DNA of 64,000 nucleotides from Copromyces sp. CBS 386.78 (lineage: Eukaryota; Ascomycota; Sordariomycetes; Sordariales; Sordariaceae), in assembly GCA_030685235.1 (NCBI GenBank), contig MU839162.1:144238-208237 (forward strand), written 5' to 3'. The stretch's first letter is position 1; each line of letters begins with the position of its first letter. The translations under genes were made by a program, and so were the position numbers. The notes beneath the pieces are model-generated. The model worked only from the letters and a program-made list of their open reading frames with translations, did no database searches and was not told where the DNA came from. This document shows positions 23,967 to 35,270 of this stretch, piece by piece.

Positions 23967-25087
23967 TTTGTCTTGTTCGGTTTCTGAAACATGGTAGGTC
24001 AGCGATCTGAGAACATACTGAATAGTGAAACCTGGAGATATGGTGTGTACTTATTGATCACTAATGAGGAATCGCGTTCCTTTGTCGATCCAATGCCTGG
24101 TACTTGAATGGAAGCTGCCAGTACGCTGAGGTCAGCAATCCATGTCATGTATCATGGCGCCTGTGAGGACTGTAAATCTGTACTTACAGGAAGTGCGTGC
24201 CCTGTTTGGTTGCTGAATGGACCTCGGTCTGACCCTCGTTGTTGTCGAGGCAAGAAGGCGTGTGGTGGTTGGAGGTTGAAAGGTTAGGAAGAGGAAGAGA
24301 AAATGGAATCGCAGAAGGCGGGAGTGAATTGTTGCCTGAAATCTTGCTGCCAGCTAGCTGTGCGTTCGAGAATTTTCTATTGTACCAAACGGAAAGCTCA
24401 TATTATCCTTGAGATAGGATGGGAAAACACCTTTTTGCATTCTGGCTGCGGTAACCGAGAAGGAATGAGTTCACTGATGTGGCCGGTCTGTAGCGGAAGG
24501 ATAACAGGTGCTGCCATGGGCTTCGGATGACGTTTCTCACAGGATGACAGCACGAAGGCAATCGTATTTCTTCCTTATGCCACGAGGATCGCAGACTACG
24601 AGGTTAGGTAACAACCTTATGGTCGCTTTGGTTACTGCTACCCGACTGGTTTCCCCGTTGAGGATGGGTAAAGGACCGCATACCCTACGGGCGCTTAGGT
24701 ATATTTAGTTTACAGAGCGGGAACAAGATTAGTACAAGCCCCTTTGCACGAGAAAACGAGCTGCATAGTGTAATGGTCTTCCGGTGTTGCGACAAAGGGA
24801 GAGGTCTGACTTTTGTGTCTCGAGTGTTGTGCGCACAGAGTAGACAGTTGGTTCTAAGAAAGTAGATAGACACCCAAGTAGAAGCGAACGTTCGCGTAGC
24901 ATTTTGAGACCCAGTCGTAGAACAACGTCTCTGTCCTTTGTAAACGATATTAATGTGGTGGAAGGTTATAAGATGTTGTTTCATTCTCCAAGTCCCAGTG
25001 GCATGTGGCGGCAACTGCCAGGGCTGCTGCCTTCCCGGCAGCTTTGTTCCAGGCAGTCATCTTTCTGCAGTCTCCAGTCTCCAATGG
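23967..25087. other. intergenic / upstream region, no certain gene
   Basis: Includes the possible upstream exon of the minus-strand gene (24051-24148) and its promoter. The plus frames at 24303-24530 and 24508-24708 have no support. The last part leads into the tRNA-like element. Confidence 0.4.
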
Positions 25088-25243
25088 TATATAGGGGAGG
25101 TCAACGGTGCAATCTTCCAACAGGTGGCACCCCGAAGCAAACTTTAGGGACCATAGCCGAGTGGTCTTTGGTAGCGCTTGCGCACCGCCCTTCCGTAAGG
25201 ACGTGGGTTCGATTCCCACCTTGAGACTACCCAGTGCCGTTTT
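25088..25243 (+). ncRNA. tRNA-like RNA polymerase III element 1
   Basis: A perfect A box TAGCCGAGTGG (25154-25164) and a perfect B box GGTTCGATTCC (25206-25216) stand 41 bp apart. A TATATAG box (25088-25094) lies about 60 bp upstream and a TTTT terminator (25240-25243) 24 bp downstream. The T arm folds perfectly (GTGGG, loop TTCGATT, CCCAC). The 7 bases before the A box (GGGACCA) do not pair with the 7 after the T arm (CTTGAGA), and no normal 7-base anticodon loop forms. A GGT/ACC stem instead closes an 11-base loop containing GCGCTTGCGC. It resembles element 2 at about 27.99-28.06 kb. The likely reading is a Pol III-transcribed tRNA-derived RNA or a degenerate class II tRNA. Confidence 0.5.
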
Positions 25244-26678
25244 GCGGACCCCCTCTGCCAAAAGGCACCTTAGGTGCAATATGGAATATCCAGAACAGAC
25301 GCGTGTAGCCCGTGGAGTCTAAATCTCAAGATGGTTAAATACCGCCTGTTACTTATTTTTTCTTATTTTGATTCTTCTTCCTTATTATTTTTTTTTCTTT
25401 CCTGGCATCCCTAACTTAACACCTCCATCATCCTCCCAAGTGTTTATTCCCGCTAACAATCGCCTGTTTCACTTGTTGTCCACTTCACTAAACGACTTTA
25501 CATCGATAGACAGTCGCAGCCAACAATCCGGTTTGCGCGGAGTCAAGTAGTAGTATCAGTGAGGGAAGAGGGAAGTAAATAGGTATCTTTGTTGCCTCAG
25601 CCGCCGCCTCGTGCTTTAGGAGAGCCAGGTGCTTTCTATAAACCGGGCGCAAAATAATCATTTTAGAAACGGGGAGGTTGCTAAATTAAGGGGACTTAAG
25701 GGGACTTACGCGGTTCGCTAAAGCAAGAGCAAAGAATCAGCGTAAAGTCTGAGGTTACTTCGTGGTGCGCGGTCGCGATGCTTACGGTGCAAGATGGAGT
25801 GTCTCGCTCTGGATTTTTGCGAGCTCGCAAGGCGAGGAAAAATACAAAAGGAAGCAAAATTTGTTGGAGGCTAAAAAAGGCGACAACGAAAAGAGCTTGA
25901 TTCTGGAGTTGAGAAACGAAGACCAGGTAGATACCCGAAGGGCGTGCCGGTGAATGGGAAAGGTCAGTGAACGGACGGCCCAGGGCACGAACTTCCAACA
26001 GAATTGACTCGGAGGTCCAGATAAAAAGCTGTTGCGAGTGGCTGTGGCGCTCCGGTCTTGTCCAGGGCAGCACCTCATGTGGCTTGCTAGTCTGCCCAGA
26101 TGGGCTGAAACTGCGATCAGCCTGGCATGGAGGGAAACGGAGAAAGCAGAAGAAGCGGATTTGACGTGGCCCTCTGAGACAGGGCATGCTCCTACAGGTG
26201 CAACGGCGATCACGTTCCCAAGAGTCGTGGGGCTAGTGTTCGCCAACGTGTAAACATTTTGGTGAATGGGATATTTGGTGAGCTCGCAGTCTCACGGGGA
26301 AGACTTGCCATGCGTTTCCAGGCTATAGACAGATCTGTGGCCAACCAATCCGGACGGTTCTACATCAAGTTGATGTGTTGTCTTCGACGGCGTGAGCTTA
26401 TCATCAGTGTGAATGTGTCAAACCAGAAACTAATGATCATTCATTTCAGAATACCACGGAGTTGCTCAAGACGAGCTAGTATGTCTTATTTGGAGTACCA
26501 AGCTAATAAAAACACCACCATTAGACTGTACTTCTGCCGCACAATTATAAGACCCCTTGCTGAAAGTACCCGACAGAAGCGCCTTCATGGCTGTCGATAG
26601 TGGATTTCGCTATCATAGAACCACTCCTGCGTTTATGGCTCAAGAGAAGTCCATACCAACCCCAGCCGACTCTTCTCC
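25244..26678. other. intergenic, no gene seen
   Basis: Minus frames at 25696-26187 and 25782-26246 overlap out of phase and show no domain; I reject both. A short tandem AAGGGGACTT pair lies near 25690-25706. The rest is presumed 3' flank of the gene ending at 26679. Confidence 0.4.
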
Positions 26679-27212
26679 TCAGTGTTCACCACCAATTGAA
26701 GAACTTTGCTCGCTCTCCGCCTTCAAAATCTCCTCCTCGAGGCGTCTGCACATCTCGGCGTCACTGTAGCAACCATCCATATTGTTGATCAGCTCGTCTA
26801 CCTTTACGGCTAACTCTGATGGGGTTTCTGCTGAGTTGGGGTTGCGTTCTAAGAAGCGAACTCGAGCGCCGATGAGCTCGCGGAACAGCTCAACGTAGAC
26901 ATTCTGCGGCAGCTTGCGTCCTGTGCGGTTGAAGCGAGCGATCTTTGCAAAGAAGTCGTACTCCTTGCCGGGTACGTAGTCGATCGGCTTGTGGTGACGG
27001 GTTACCTGCTGGTTGGCAACAAAGACGAGCATTGTCACCTCAAAGGCAATGTTGCCAGGAGCGATGGGGATGTAGTTCTCTCTGAAGGAGCGGAGAATCA
27101 ATTCGTCGCGTTCAAGGCTGTGAAGAATGTGTTGGCGATTTTCCCACAGCATGCCCTTGCAAGGTAGGCACTCCTTCAGGGTCATGTTCGGTCGCCAGGG
27201 AGTGGACGTCAT
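26679..27212 (-). CDS. hypothetical protein, copy 2 of a local three-member family
   Basis: A single-exon frame of 177 codons, ATG at 27212 and TGA at 26679-26681. The family core is LPQNVYVELFRELIGARVRF (101-120) and PSELAVKVDELINNMD (131-146), the counterpart of the helical pair in copies 1 and 3. Upstream, LERDELILRSFRENYIPI (33-50) matches the start of copy 1. The C-terminus is short and Glu-rich (RRLEEEILKAESEQ) instead of a long acidic tail, and the FWD motif that ends the core in the other two copies is missing. It contains CLPCKG near residue 15 but no zinc motif. No signal peptide or membrane helix. It is the shortest and most diverged of the three. Function unknown. Confidence 0.68.
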   Translation of the reverse strand: MTSTPWRPNMTLKECLPCKGMLWENRQHILHSLERDELILRSFRENYIPIAPGNIAFEVTMLVFVANQQVTRHHKPIDYVPGKEYDFFAKIARFNRTGRKLPQNVYVELFRELIGARVRFLERNPNSAETPSELAVKVDELINNMDGCYSDAEMCRRLEEEILKAESEQSSSIGGEH

Positions 27213-27943
27213 GGTTGCGACTTGTGATGATACCTGCGACTGAGCGGGTCAGCTTTTCGGAGGCTAAACATTGACTGATGGGAGCGACGAAGGTTGGAAA
27301 CCGCGACATCGCATAGTCGGAAAGTGTCCCAAGTGTCGGAAGCGCAGAATGAGGTAGGTACTCACGCGCGAGCAGGAAAGGGCGTGGCTACCTACGTGTG
27401 TAGAGAAAGGTTCGTGGTAATCCCGCTCGTCGGTACGTCGAGTAAGAAGGTGGATAACCAAGACCTGAATATGAAGTCTGCCAGAGACTGGACTGGGTTG
27501 TCGTGGCAATGGAAGGGAAAGAGAAAAGATGAGGGACGGAGGAGTCAATATGGAAAGTGGATCGTAGTACTGGGGAAGTGAGTGGCCCGCGCCCGGAAAG
27601 TGAATGGTTACCTGCGTGGGTAACCTATACCCATCTGCAATACATCCCCTCCAACATCAGCATAAATTGCAGCAGCAAACTTCTTACTCAATGATTACCT
27701 TAGCTCTCACAAGTTGACTTATTGTCCCCCCGCCTGCGGTTGTCTAGACAGAACGATCAGCCCCAGGGCAGGGGCGTAGGAGAAGGAGCTAGAAGCTATA
27801 GAGGTTCATTGCCCTGCCTGTTGCAGCTGGGGTCGCCCCATCATCACCGACGAACCAATGATAATTGTGGGTCAAAAGGTCATCGTCAAACGGCCCGGCT
27901 GGGCAAAGGTCTCATTATACAAAGTAGAAGCACTGCACGGCCT
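27213..27943. other. intergenic, promoter side of copy 2
   Basis: Presumed promoter and leader of the minus-strand gene. GTAGGTA/TACCTAC words occur at about 27352-27395. No gene seen. Confidence 0.4.
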
Positions 27944-28070
27944 TATAATGGTAGGTCCCGGGTAGGTTTTCCATCAACCGTTCGGTTGGTTGGTCGAGTG
28001 GGACTTGGTGTGCGCATAGTTCACCACTCCCCGCTCAAAAGGCCATGGGTTCGATTCCCATGGTGGCAGC
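27944..28070 (+). ncRNA. tRNA-like RNA polymerase III element 2
   Basis: A box TGGTCGAGTGG (27991-28001) and perfect B box GGTTCGATTCC (28048-28058) stand 46 bp apart, with a TATAATG box at 27944-27950. The T arm is perfect (ATGGG, TTCGATT, CCCAT). It shares an ordered set of blocks with element 1: CGAGTGG, TTGGT, GCGC, CACC, AAGG, and TGGGTTCGATTCCCA. A perfect 5-bp TGGTG/CACCA stem closes an 11-base loop where a tRNA would have 7. The bases before the A box (GGTTGGT) do not pair with those after the T arm (GGTGGCA), so no standard acceptor stem forms. No TTTT lies close downstream; the nearest long T run is at 28215. Confidence 0.45.
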
Positions 28071-29584
28071 TTTCGACACAATTATTGCTCAGACTGGCCT
28101 GCAGTCTATATGATTGCAACATGCGTCTTGCTGGGCTAACGAGGTTGAGCTGTGACCGCTACCGAGGGGATATCTCAAGGCCAATTCCGTGGGATCTGAT
28201 ATGACCAACAATTCTTTTTTGTTTCTTTATTTTTTTTCCCCGTCTCTATTTCACTGTTCCTTCTTCGCCATGCTTCTTCTAAGATGTCCAGTGACAAACA
28301 AATAAAACTACCCTCAAACCACGTGAGTCCCTCGTTCGATAACGGCCGAGCCTGTCACTGCTACCGTCATGTATAAGGTATCACTGAACCTTGAATGATT
28401 TATGAGCCACGGCGATGCCTTCGCCCCATGAGAAATATGGTGTATCTCCGGTCATCGGCCCATGTATATATCGAATCCATCACGAGCATGATTACCGGAT
28501 TTACTGATACGAACCACATTTGCTCAAGATCTGTCCACTTATACACCTATGCAAATTGCGCAGAGTCTAGCGCAGTATACAAGACATACTAACAAGCGCC
28601 ACAGTCGAGCATGTCCGCAATGCTGATTGTGCTTTTCCTACTTGGTCCCCAAAATGAACGCCCCGAGTTACTGTATCTTGATCTACTATCTTTTTTTTAA
28701 GGTACCTTTACCCATGCGTCAAGATGCAACCTGTTCTCCTAGTATGTTAACGGTGCTCAAGATCATGTGCTCTACAGCCATGGCAGCCTTGCTAATGTGT
28801 CCTTCCTAAGTGGCAAGGCCTCCAGCAACATCAACACCCGCAAAGTTTATATCCGTTACATGTTTGTGGCCTGTGTTGACGCGTGGTGAAACGAGAAGAC
28901 TTTCACTTGAAGGATTTCCGCTCTGGTTTGCATTCGTCTTTCCGTCAGGTTTGCGGCAATTCATCCCATCTGAGAAAATGTTTTCCAAGCCACATGACCA
29001 TCGGCAAAGGAGCTTGAGGCACCACAGTCACTCCCAACAGGTCTTGGTTTAGTATCTTCAAGAGCTCGCACCAATGCCCCGCCTCTCCTTATTTCTATTT
29101 CTCGAGCACGCACAGACTTCTAGCCAAGATCTTTCCCGCGCCACGAAAGTCGGGGGTGACGCACCACAGAAATTTGGTCGAGTATCTGTACGCGACTCCT
29201 TCTTTCGCGGTTTAGGTATATCTTCAACCAATCTTCACCCTCAACATCACCAGCGCTTACCACGCAGTGCGCCTTTTCTGGTCTTTTCACGATCAGGTTC
29301 CCGCTCAAGTCATTTGCTCTGCGGCTCCAGCCAACTTCGTAAGTCCTATTTATTCGACGAACCTTCCACCTTGTTGTTCATTCCCGAGCTTTGGTTATCG
29401 CTGCAACCTCGCACTCCACTACACCCGTTAATCGTGGCGATGGAGATGGCCGCCCGTATTTTCCTCTATTGCCGCTTTACTTGACCCCGCACCACTCACA
29501 TTCTCGCTCTCTCATGCGCACCAGGAGCATTCGAATTCTCGCCGTCTTCTGGGCAGCTGCTAATAGCCATTTTCTGACAGGAAC
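28071..29584. other. intergenic / leader of copy 3 with probable 5' UTR intron
   Basis: No gene seen up to about 29 kb. Close to the next gene a leader intron is likely at 29339-29580: GTAAGT donor, GCTAATAG branch, TTCTGACAG acceptor four bases before the ATG. The 136-codon frame at 29074-29484 overlaps this leader and is not convincing. Confidence 0.45.
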
Positions 29585-30442
29585 ATGGTCGGTCCGGTTC
29601 GGCGTGAGGACGACCGCCAAAATGGCGGCAACAACCGCTACAACCCCTTCGGCATCACAAAGTCGTCGTTTCCTCAGGGCGACGGTGCCCCGCGTACCCC
29701 AGGGCAGCCGAAGAAGCCCAAGTTGTGGGATTGGCTGATCAAGGCCATGCCCAGGAATGGCCTGTATTTTCGGGAGAGACCTTGTGTCTGCAAAAAGATC
29801 CGCCGCGATAAATCCATCTGGTTCTCGCTCGAAGCCGAGTTCCTTTGGGCCAAGCCCAAGGATGCTAGAGTGGCAGCGCTTGAGATGGTCAACGTCGCTG
29901 TATATATGGCGACTAAGATCAAGCCCCCCGCCGATTACTATGAGATGGTCAATACCGGCAACCCAACCGCCGCTCTCGAGGCATCCATGCACTTTCTTAG
30001 CGCGCTTCGAGGAGCCGTCTATTTTGCGCAAGAAGTCTCGCCGCCCGTGTTTGCCGAGTTTTTCTGCGAAGTCATCAAAGCCCGGTCCGCTTACTTCGCA
30101 CACTATGAAGCGCGCGGCTGGCACATCTTGCCCCGAGAAGAGCACTCACCACTGGCCCTTGCCGTCGACAAATTCCTCAGCGTGGCTTGGTTTTGGGACG
30201 ACATGGTGCCTGTAATTGCTGCAGAAGGAGAGCAGTATTGCGACGAGGACAACGAGGAGGAAAAGGAGAGAATATCATATGCACAGCATCAAGATGTGGA
30301 CAAGAGCGATGCATTGGGATCTCTTTTTTTGTCGTTTGATGGGCTCGGCGTTTGGACACCTGAAGACGATGACAACAAGTACGAGGATGACGTCGAGCCA
30401 ACTACCGATGACGAGGAGGATGTAGTTATGGGTGGGATTTGA
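29585..30442 (+). CDS. hypothetical protein, copy 3 of a local three-member family
   Basis: An intact 285-codon frame; ATG at 29585 just after a likely leader-intron acceptor. The N-terminal 45 residues are Arg/Asn/Gly/Pro-rich and look disordered. The family core is VSPPVFAEFFCEVIKARSAY (151-170) and HSPLALAVDKFLSVAWFWDD (187-206). The middle region (DARVAALEMVNVAVYMATKI, 93-112) is helical. The C-terminal third is acidic (Asp/Glu runs near 227-235 and 260-282), like copy 1. It is the longest member and lies on the opposite strand from copies 1 and 2. The conserved pattern is P-x2-V[FY]-x2-[LF]F-x3-I-x-AR-x3-[FL], then a helix of the form L-x4-D-x[FL]. No known domain recognised. Confidence 0.75.
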   Translation: MVGPVRREDDRQNGGNNRYNPFGITKSSFPQGDGAPRTPGQPKKPKLWDWLIKAMPRNGLYFRERPCVCKKIRRDKSIWFSLEAEFLWAKPKDARVAALEMVNVAVYMATKIKPPADYYEMVNTGNPTAALEASMHFLSALRGAVYFAQEVSPPVFAEFFCEVIKARSAYFAHYEARGWHILPREEHSPLALAVDKFLSVAWFWDDMVPVIAAEGEQYCDEDNEEEKERISYAQHQDVDKSDALGSLFLSFDGLGVWTPEDDDNKYEDDVEPTTDDEEDVVMGGI

Positions 30443-31583
30443 GTCTGTCTGTAATCTCTTGTGTTCAGCAGGCGCCCGGCTCGGGTGTTTGTGTGAATGA
30501 CCGAATGTAGCAGCAACCGTCATTTTTCTGTTGTGGAGGATTTCCGAAAGAGGATCGGAATTTAGCTAGTGTGGACAATGTTCAAAACACCTGAGTGCGA
30601 AAAATTCCAGCATGCACTGGTTTGGGTATGTTGTCATTGAGTGTCTAAGGTATGTTACAGTGGTATTAAGTCTCAAAGAATGTCTGAAGTCAAAAGTGGA
30701 TTGATGCTGCTTGTGATGCGGCTCAATCGGACATATGCATCATGGGCAAGGGTATCCTGACTTAAGGCTCGTTCCTGCGCCTCAGGGGTTCAACCAAATT
30801 TGGAGGGTGTTTGTGCCACATGTGGCTGTGCAGTCATGCAAGCAAAAGACGCGGCCTTTGCTCGGCCTGGTCGGCGTGGGAGACTGGAGACAACGGTGTT
30901 GCACAGGGGCCACGCCGCCAAGAGAACCAAGGGGCCAAGCACCCCCTGTGAGGCCGCTACAATCAAGCCAATGTGTGCTCCCAACATTGCGCAGCCAGGA
31001 AGGTGTCCACAGGGGCACCCACCAAGGTACGGCGTTCCGTCACAGCAACCTGAACTTGGATACCCGCATGCAATTTACCTACCCAATCTTACCGGCTCAT
31101 TTGTATCCTATCTTCCGTCTATCGTTCCACTCCCCCAATCGTCACTTGGGCCTCCGTATTATACAACTTTCCAACCCTCAACAGCTTCGTTATGCTCCAT
31201 CTCTGATAAAGCTGATACCACAAGCGATACCGTCCTTGTGTCAACGAGGACTCGGAACCGGGCACTATTGCCATCCCAGGCGGGGGCACATCGACCTAGA
31301 CTTCCGTGTCTACATCACGCTCCTTTGCCCACCACCCTTCGACCAAGACGAGGTGATCTACCTTACGCCCACACTCCTTTTGCGACCCCTTTAACAAATC
31401 TCCGGGAATCCAATTTCGATCCGATCGACCTCTTGGCCCCTCGTTCCCCCCTTCCCCAGACTTGGGCCATCGAAACCTGCCGTCTAGACTTCCATTCCAC
31501 TATCCTCGGATTCCGAACCGACCGGGTCGCATGCGAACCACCGCCGCCCTCCGCCCCATCGCGATCCTTCGCCGGCCTTCATA
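30443..31583. other. intergenic, leader of the M28 peptidase gene
   Basis: Overlapping plus frames (30735-31394, 30800-31642) in two phases read through pyrimidine-rich leader DNA and show no domain; I reject them. No RNA gene seen. Confidence 0.45.
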
Positions 31584-34454
31584 ATGGCGCCGGACAAGAG
31601 CCAGTTCCGCTACGAGCCCGCACCCCCCATACCTACATATGACGAGGCCATCGCTTCCGGTGCCGGCAGCCATACCGTTTTCGAAGCCCCAGACCATACG
31701 GAGGGACACTCTCTGCTAGGCGGGGCGGCATCATCGTCGACTAACAATGACCGAACCCGTCCACCACGGGGCTACCGGCCACCCACGGTCGAGACAGACG
31801 ACGAAGGAGAGCCGTGGGGCTCGTCCGATGACGACAGCGATTCCGAGGCCGATCACGTCCGACGCGAGATGCAAGAGATGGAAATAGACGACTCCAGCCA
31901 TCGTTCACAGAGTATATGGGGCAAGCGCATAGGGAGGTTCTCACTACCACGATGGAAGTGGGGGTGGAGGTTACCACAAATATCACTACCCCGATTCAGG
32001 AGACACGATGCGAACGCCAGTTTGGAAGCGGCTACGACGCCGGCCCCCAACAGTGACACGAATAACAGTAATAACGAAGAACAACCAAGCTCTGGAAGTC
32101 GATTTGCCTTCCCCACACTCGGCAGCACGGCCCTTTTCCTAATGCTTGCGCGCATCCTCGCCCTGGTTCTCCTCCTCGGCTTTGTTTACTTGATATTTGT
32201 CTCCGATGTGATGGGGAACATGTCGCGCCGCCTCGGCTCGGGCATGTTCGATCCCAGCGATATCCGGAATTATTTGCAACTCAACATCAGTTCCAATCAG
32301 ATCAAGGACAATGTCCGGCATTTCACCTCGTACTCTCACCTAGCTGGTACCCAAGGCGACTACGCCCTGATGGAGGATATTGAGTTGCTCTTTCGAAAAT
32401 ACGGCCTGGAGGACGTTTCGCGTGACACTTATCACGTATATCTCAATTACCCCACAGCCGACGGGCGTGCGGTGGAGATCATTGACGAAAAGGCGGACGA
32501 CGGAAAAGGCAAGGCTATATGGTCCGCGAAGCTGGACGAGAATGACCGGTCAACGGGGTTGGTCGGACACCAGACGCCAGCTTTCCACGGTCACTCGAAA
32601 ACGGGTGACGTTCGCGGCCGCCTTATCTACGCCAACTACGGCTCGCGCGAGGATTTCCAGCGCATCAAGGATCTTGGGATCCAGACCACCGGCGCCATCG
32701 CTCTTGTTCGCTACTACGGCCCCCACGCCGATCGCGCTCTGAAGGTTAAGGCTGCTGAGCTCGCAGGTTTCGCTGGTTGTCTCATCTATTCTGACCCGGC
32801 CGATGATGGCTTCAAGAAGGGCGACACTGCCCCCAAGGGGCCTTTCATGCCCGCCGATGGAGTCCAGCGTGGCAGCGTCAGTCTCATGTCCTGGGTCGTT
32901 GGCGACGTCTTGACCCCGGGCTGGGGCAGCAAGGAAAACGTGCCAAGGATAAAGAAGGAAAAGGCAAAGGGGCTGGTCAAAATCCCCTCTCTCCCCCTTG
33001 CCTGGCGTGACGCCAAGGTGCTTTTGCAGCATCTCAAGGGCAAGGGCCACCGTGTGCCGGAAGACTGGGTGGGCGGTGTTCCTGACGTTGACGAGTGGTG
33101 GACTGGCGACCACGAAAGCTCGCCCATTGTCCGGCTCAAGAACGATCAGGATGAAAATGAGAAGCAGGCCATCTGGAACGTGTATGGAAGCATTCTGGGA
33201 ATCGAACAGGAAGAGAAGAAGGTCATCATCGGTAACCATCGTGACGCATGGACTTTGGGTGCCGCTGATCCTCATTCGGGCACGGCCATCATGCTTGAGC
33301 TCGCCCGCGTCTTTGGCGAACTGATGGGGATGGGCTGGCGCCCGCTCAGGACCATCCAGTTCATGTCCTGGGACGCAGAGGAGTACAATCTCATTGGCTC
33401 GACCGAATTCGTTGAGCAGAACGACGATATGCTGCGCAAGGACGCGCTGGCGTACATCAACCTCGACACCGCAGTAACGGGCAACACCCTGCACGTAGCC
33501 GGCTCGCCCGTGTTCAAGGGTCTCCTGATGCAGGTTCTCGACATAGTCAGAGATCCCTACGAGAACGCCACGCTGAAAGAGCTCTGGGTGCGCAGAAACG
33601 CCAATGACCTCGAGGGCCTCGGCGCGGGCTCGGACTACGTTGCCTTCCAGGACATTGTCGGCACGTCCTCCATCGACCTGCACTTTGACGGCAAGGGCCA
33701 CCCCTACCACTCCAGCTACGACACGTTCGAGTGGATGGAGCAGGTCGGCGATCCGGACTTTGTCCACCACACGATGCTAGGACAGGTCGTCGCTCTGCTC
33801 ATGTACGAGCTGGCTGACCGTCCCGTCTTGCCGTTTGACATGCCGCACTATGCCGAGAAGGTTCGCGACTGGACGGGTGAGATCACCAGGTGGGTTGAGG
33901 ATCAGGCCAAGAACGCAAAGAAGGATGCCGTACCCAAGGAACTTAAGACGTCGCTCGATAGCCTGACAAAGGCCAGCGATGCGGTCTTGGAGGCCGTGCG
34001 TTGGTTCGTGGAGTGGGAGCATGAGTGGCAGTCGAGTGTTATCTCGAGCGGTGGATGGGAGCCGTCCGGGTGGGGCAGGAGGAGGTGCGAGTTCAATGCG
34101 AAGATGGCGTGGTTTGAGACGGACTTGTTGGATAATGAGGGTGTAAGTTATCCCCCCTTCTTTCTCTCACTCTTTCTTCCCGTTTCTGTCTCTTCATCCT
34201 TCGTTTCTTTACGAAACATCCGAATGCTAACTGCGTGTCTATAGATCCCAAACCGCACCCAATTCAAACACGTCCTCTTCGGCCCCCAACTGTGGTCCGG
34301 CTACGACGAGGCCTACTTCCCTTCGATCCGCGACACCGTCGAATCCGGAGACTGGGCTCTGGCCAACCGCACCATCGCCAAGGTCGCCGACATCATCAAA
34401 CAGGCCGCGGTTAACTTGGCCCGGGGGACTCATGGGGAAGATCAGATAGGATAG
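31584..34454 (+). CDS. M28B-family metallopeptidase, VPS70/transferrin-receptor-like
   Basis: Join 31584-34142 and 34245-34454; 922 residues. A long acidic/Pro-rich cytosolic N-terminus precedes one membrane segment (STALFLMLARILALVLLL, about 181-206), giving a type II protein with a lumenal catalytic part. A protease-associated domain covers about 330-470. The zinc site is complete: H552 and D562 in NHRDAWTLGAADPHSG, E599/E600 in SWDAEEYNL, D628 in INLDTAV and H709 in HPYHSSYDTF. These match the ligands and catalytic Glu of glutamate carboxypeptidase II, so it is probably active. A C-terminal TfR-dimerisation-like helical domain is completed by exon 2 (FGPQLWSGYDEAYFPSIRD). Yeast relatives are Vps70 and the Tre1/Tre2 adaptors, which act in vacuolar sorting. 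The intron is 102 bp with a GTAAGT donor. Confidence 0.92.
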
Positions 34455-35270
34455 AGAGAAGAGAAAGACAACAAAAGAAAAGAAGAGAAAAGGACCTTCA
34501 ATGAGGGTAGAGAAGAGGGTGCCTTGTATTCCATTATCATTATCTACTTAACTTTGTCCTGAAGCGTTTCTTGTTTTTGTCGCTTGGTTTTGGGTACATA
34601 TTACTTTTCATCGGTTATTACATAGAACCATTCAGCGCGGTCCCGCTGCCTGTACATCTATACACATCTTTCAACTTCATTTGTCCGGTATACAATATGA
34701 TCACAGTGGGTGGATGGCCAGGATGGGGAGCTGTGTTGTTTAGGCAAGGGGAACTTGTCAACAAAACAAACGACCGGGAGTATGGTCACAAACAAAGTCG
34801 TTTCACCTCCCGTTTCATGATCCTTTAGTTTACAAAGATTGCATCGCATGGCGCAGTTGGTGGTTTGTTTCTCTGGTTGGTTTTTCGTTCTGCCACTCTT
34901 GGTTGTCCTTTTTGCTATAGCTGTATTCTACCTATATCCCAGCAGGGCCGTAAATACGCAAAAGAACATGATGCAAGAAATCCTATCTCAACACGTGCTG
35001 AGAGAGGCTTGTTTAGTTACAAATCGAGATTCACGTAACTCATTAATCTTCAGGCGCCCTTACTGAACTGCGTCTCTCAACGCCTTGCTGTCTGTCATTA
35101 CATATCTAAGTACGGTTGGTTATAGCTATCGTATCATGGGGGTAGTTTCCTGTCCTGTCCTGTTCCATCATCTTATTGTAACTGCATCATCATCGCTCAT
35201 CTGGTTCTCATATCGTTCCGCCGTTGGCTTTTTTTGTTACAACACTCAAAAAGGTCCGCTGCTCGCTGCT
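34455..35270. other. convergent intergenic region
   Basis: Lies between the ends of the M28B gene and VPS35. The start is purine-rich (AAGAAAAG runs). No supported gene or RNA. Confidence 0.5.

Noticed and set aside
25147..25232. Calling element 1 an ordinary tRNA
   Set aside because: The acceptor segments do not pair, no 7-base anticodon loop forms, and I could not find an intron that repairs it.
25696..26246. Two overlapping minus-strand frames of 154-163 codons
   Set aside because: They run in different phases over the same DNA and show no motif; composition does not suggest coding.
30735..31642. Plus-strand frames of 219 and 280 codons upstream of the M28 gene
   Set aside because: Out of phase with each other, Pro/Ser/Leu-rich reading of leader DNA, and the second overlaps the true start of the peptidase gene.
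32550..33770. 406-codon minus-strand frame
   Set aside because: A shadow of the M28 peptidase, whose zinc-site motifs are on the plus strand.
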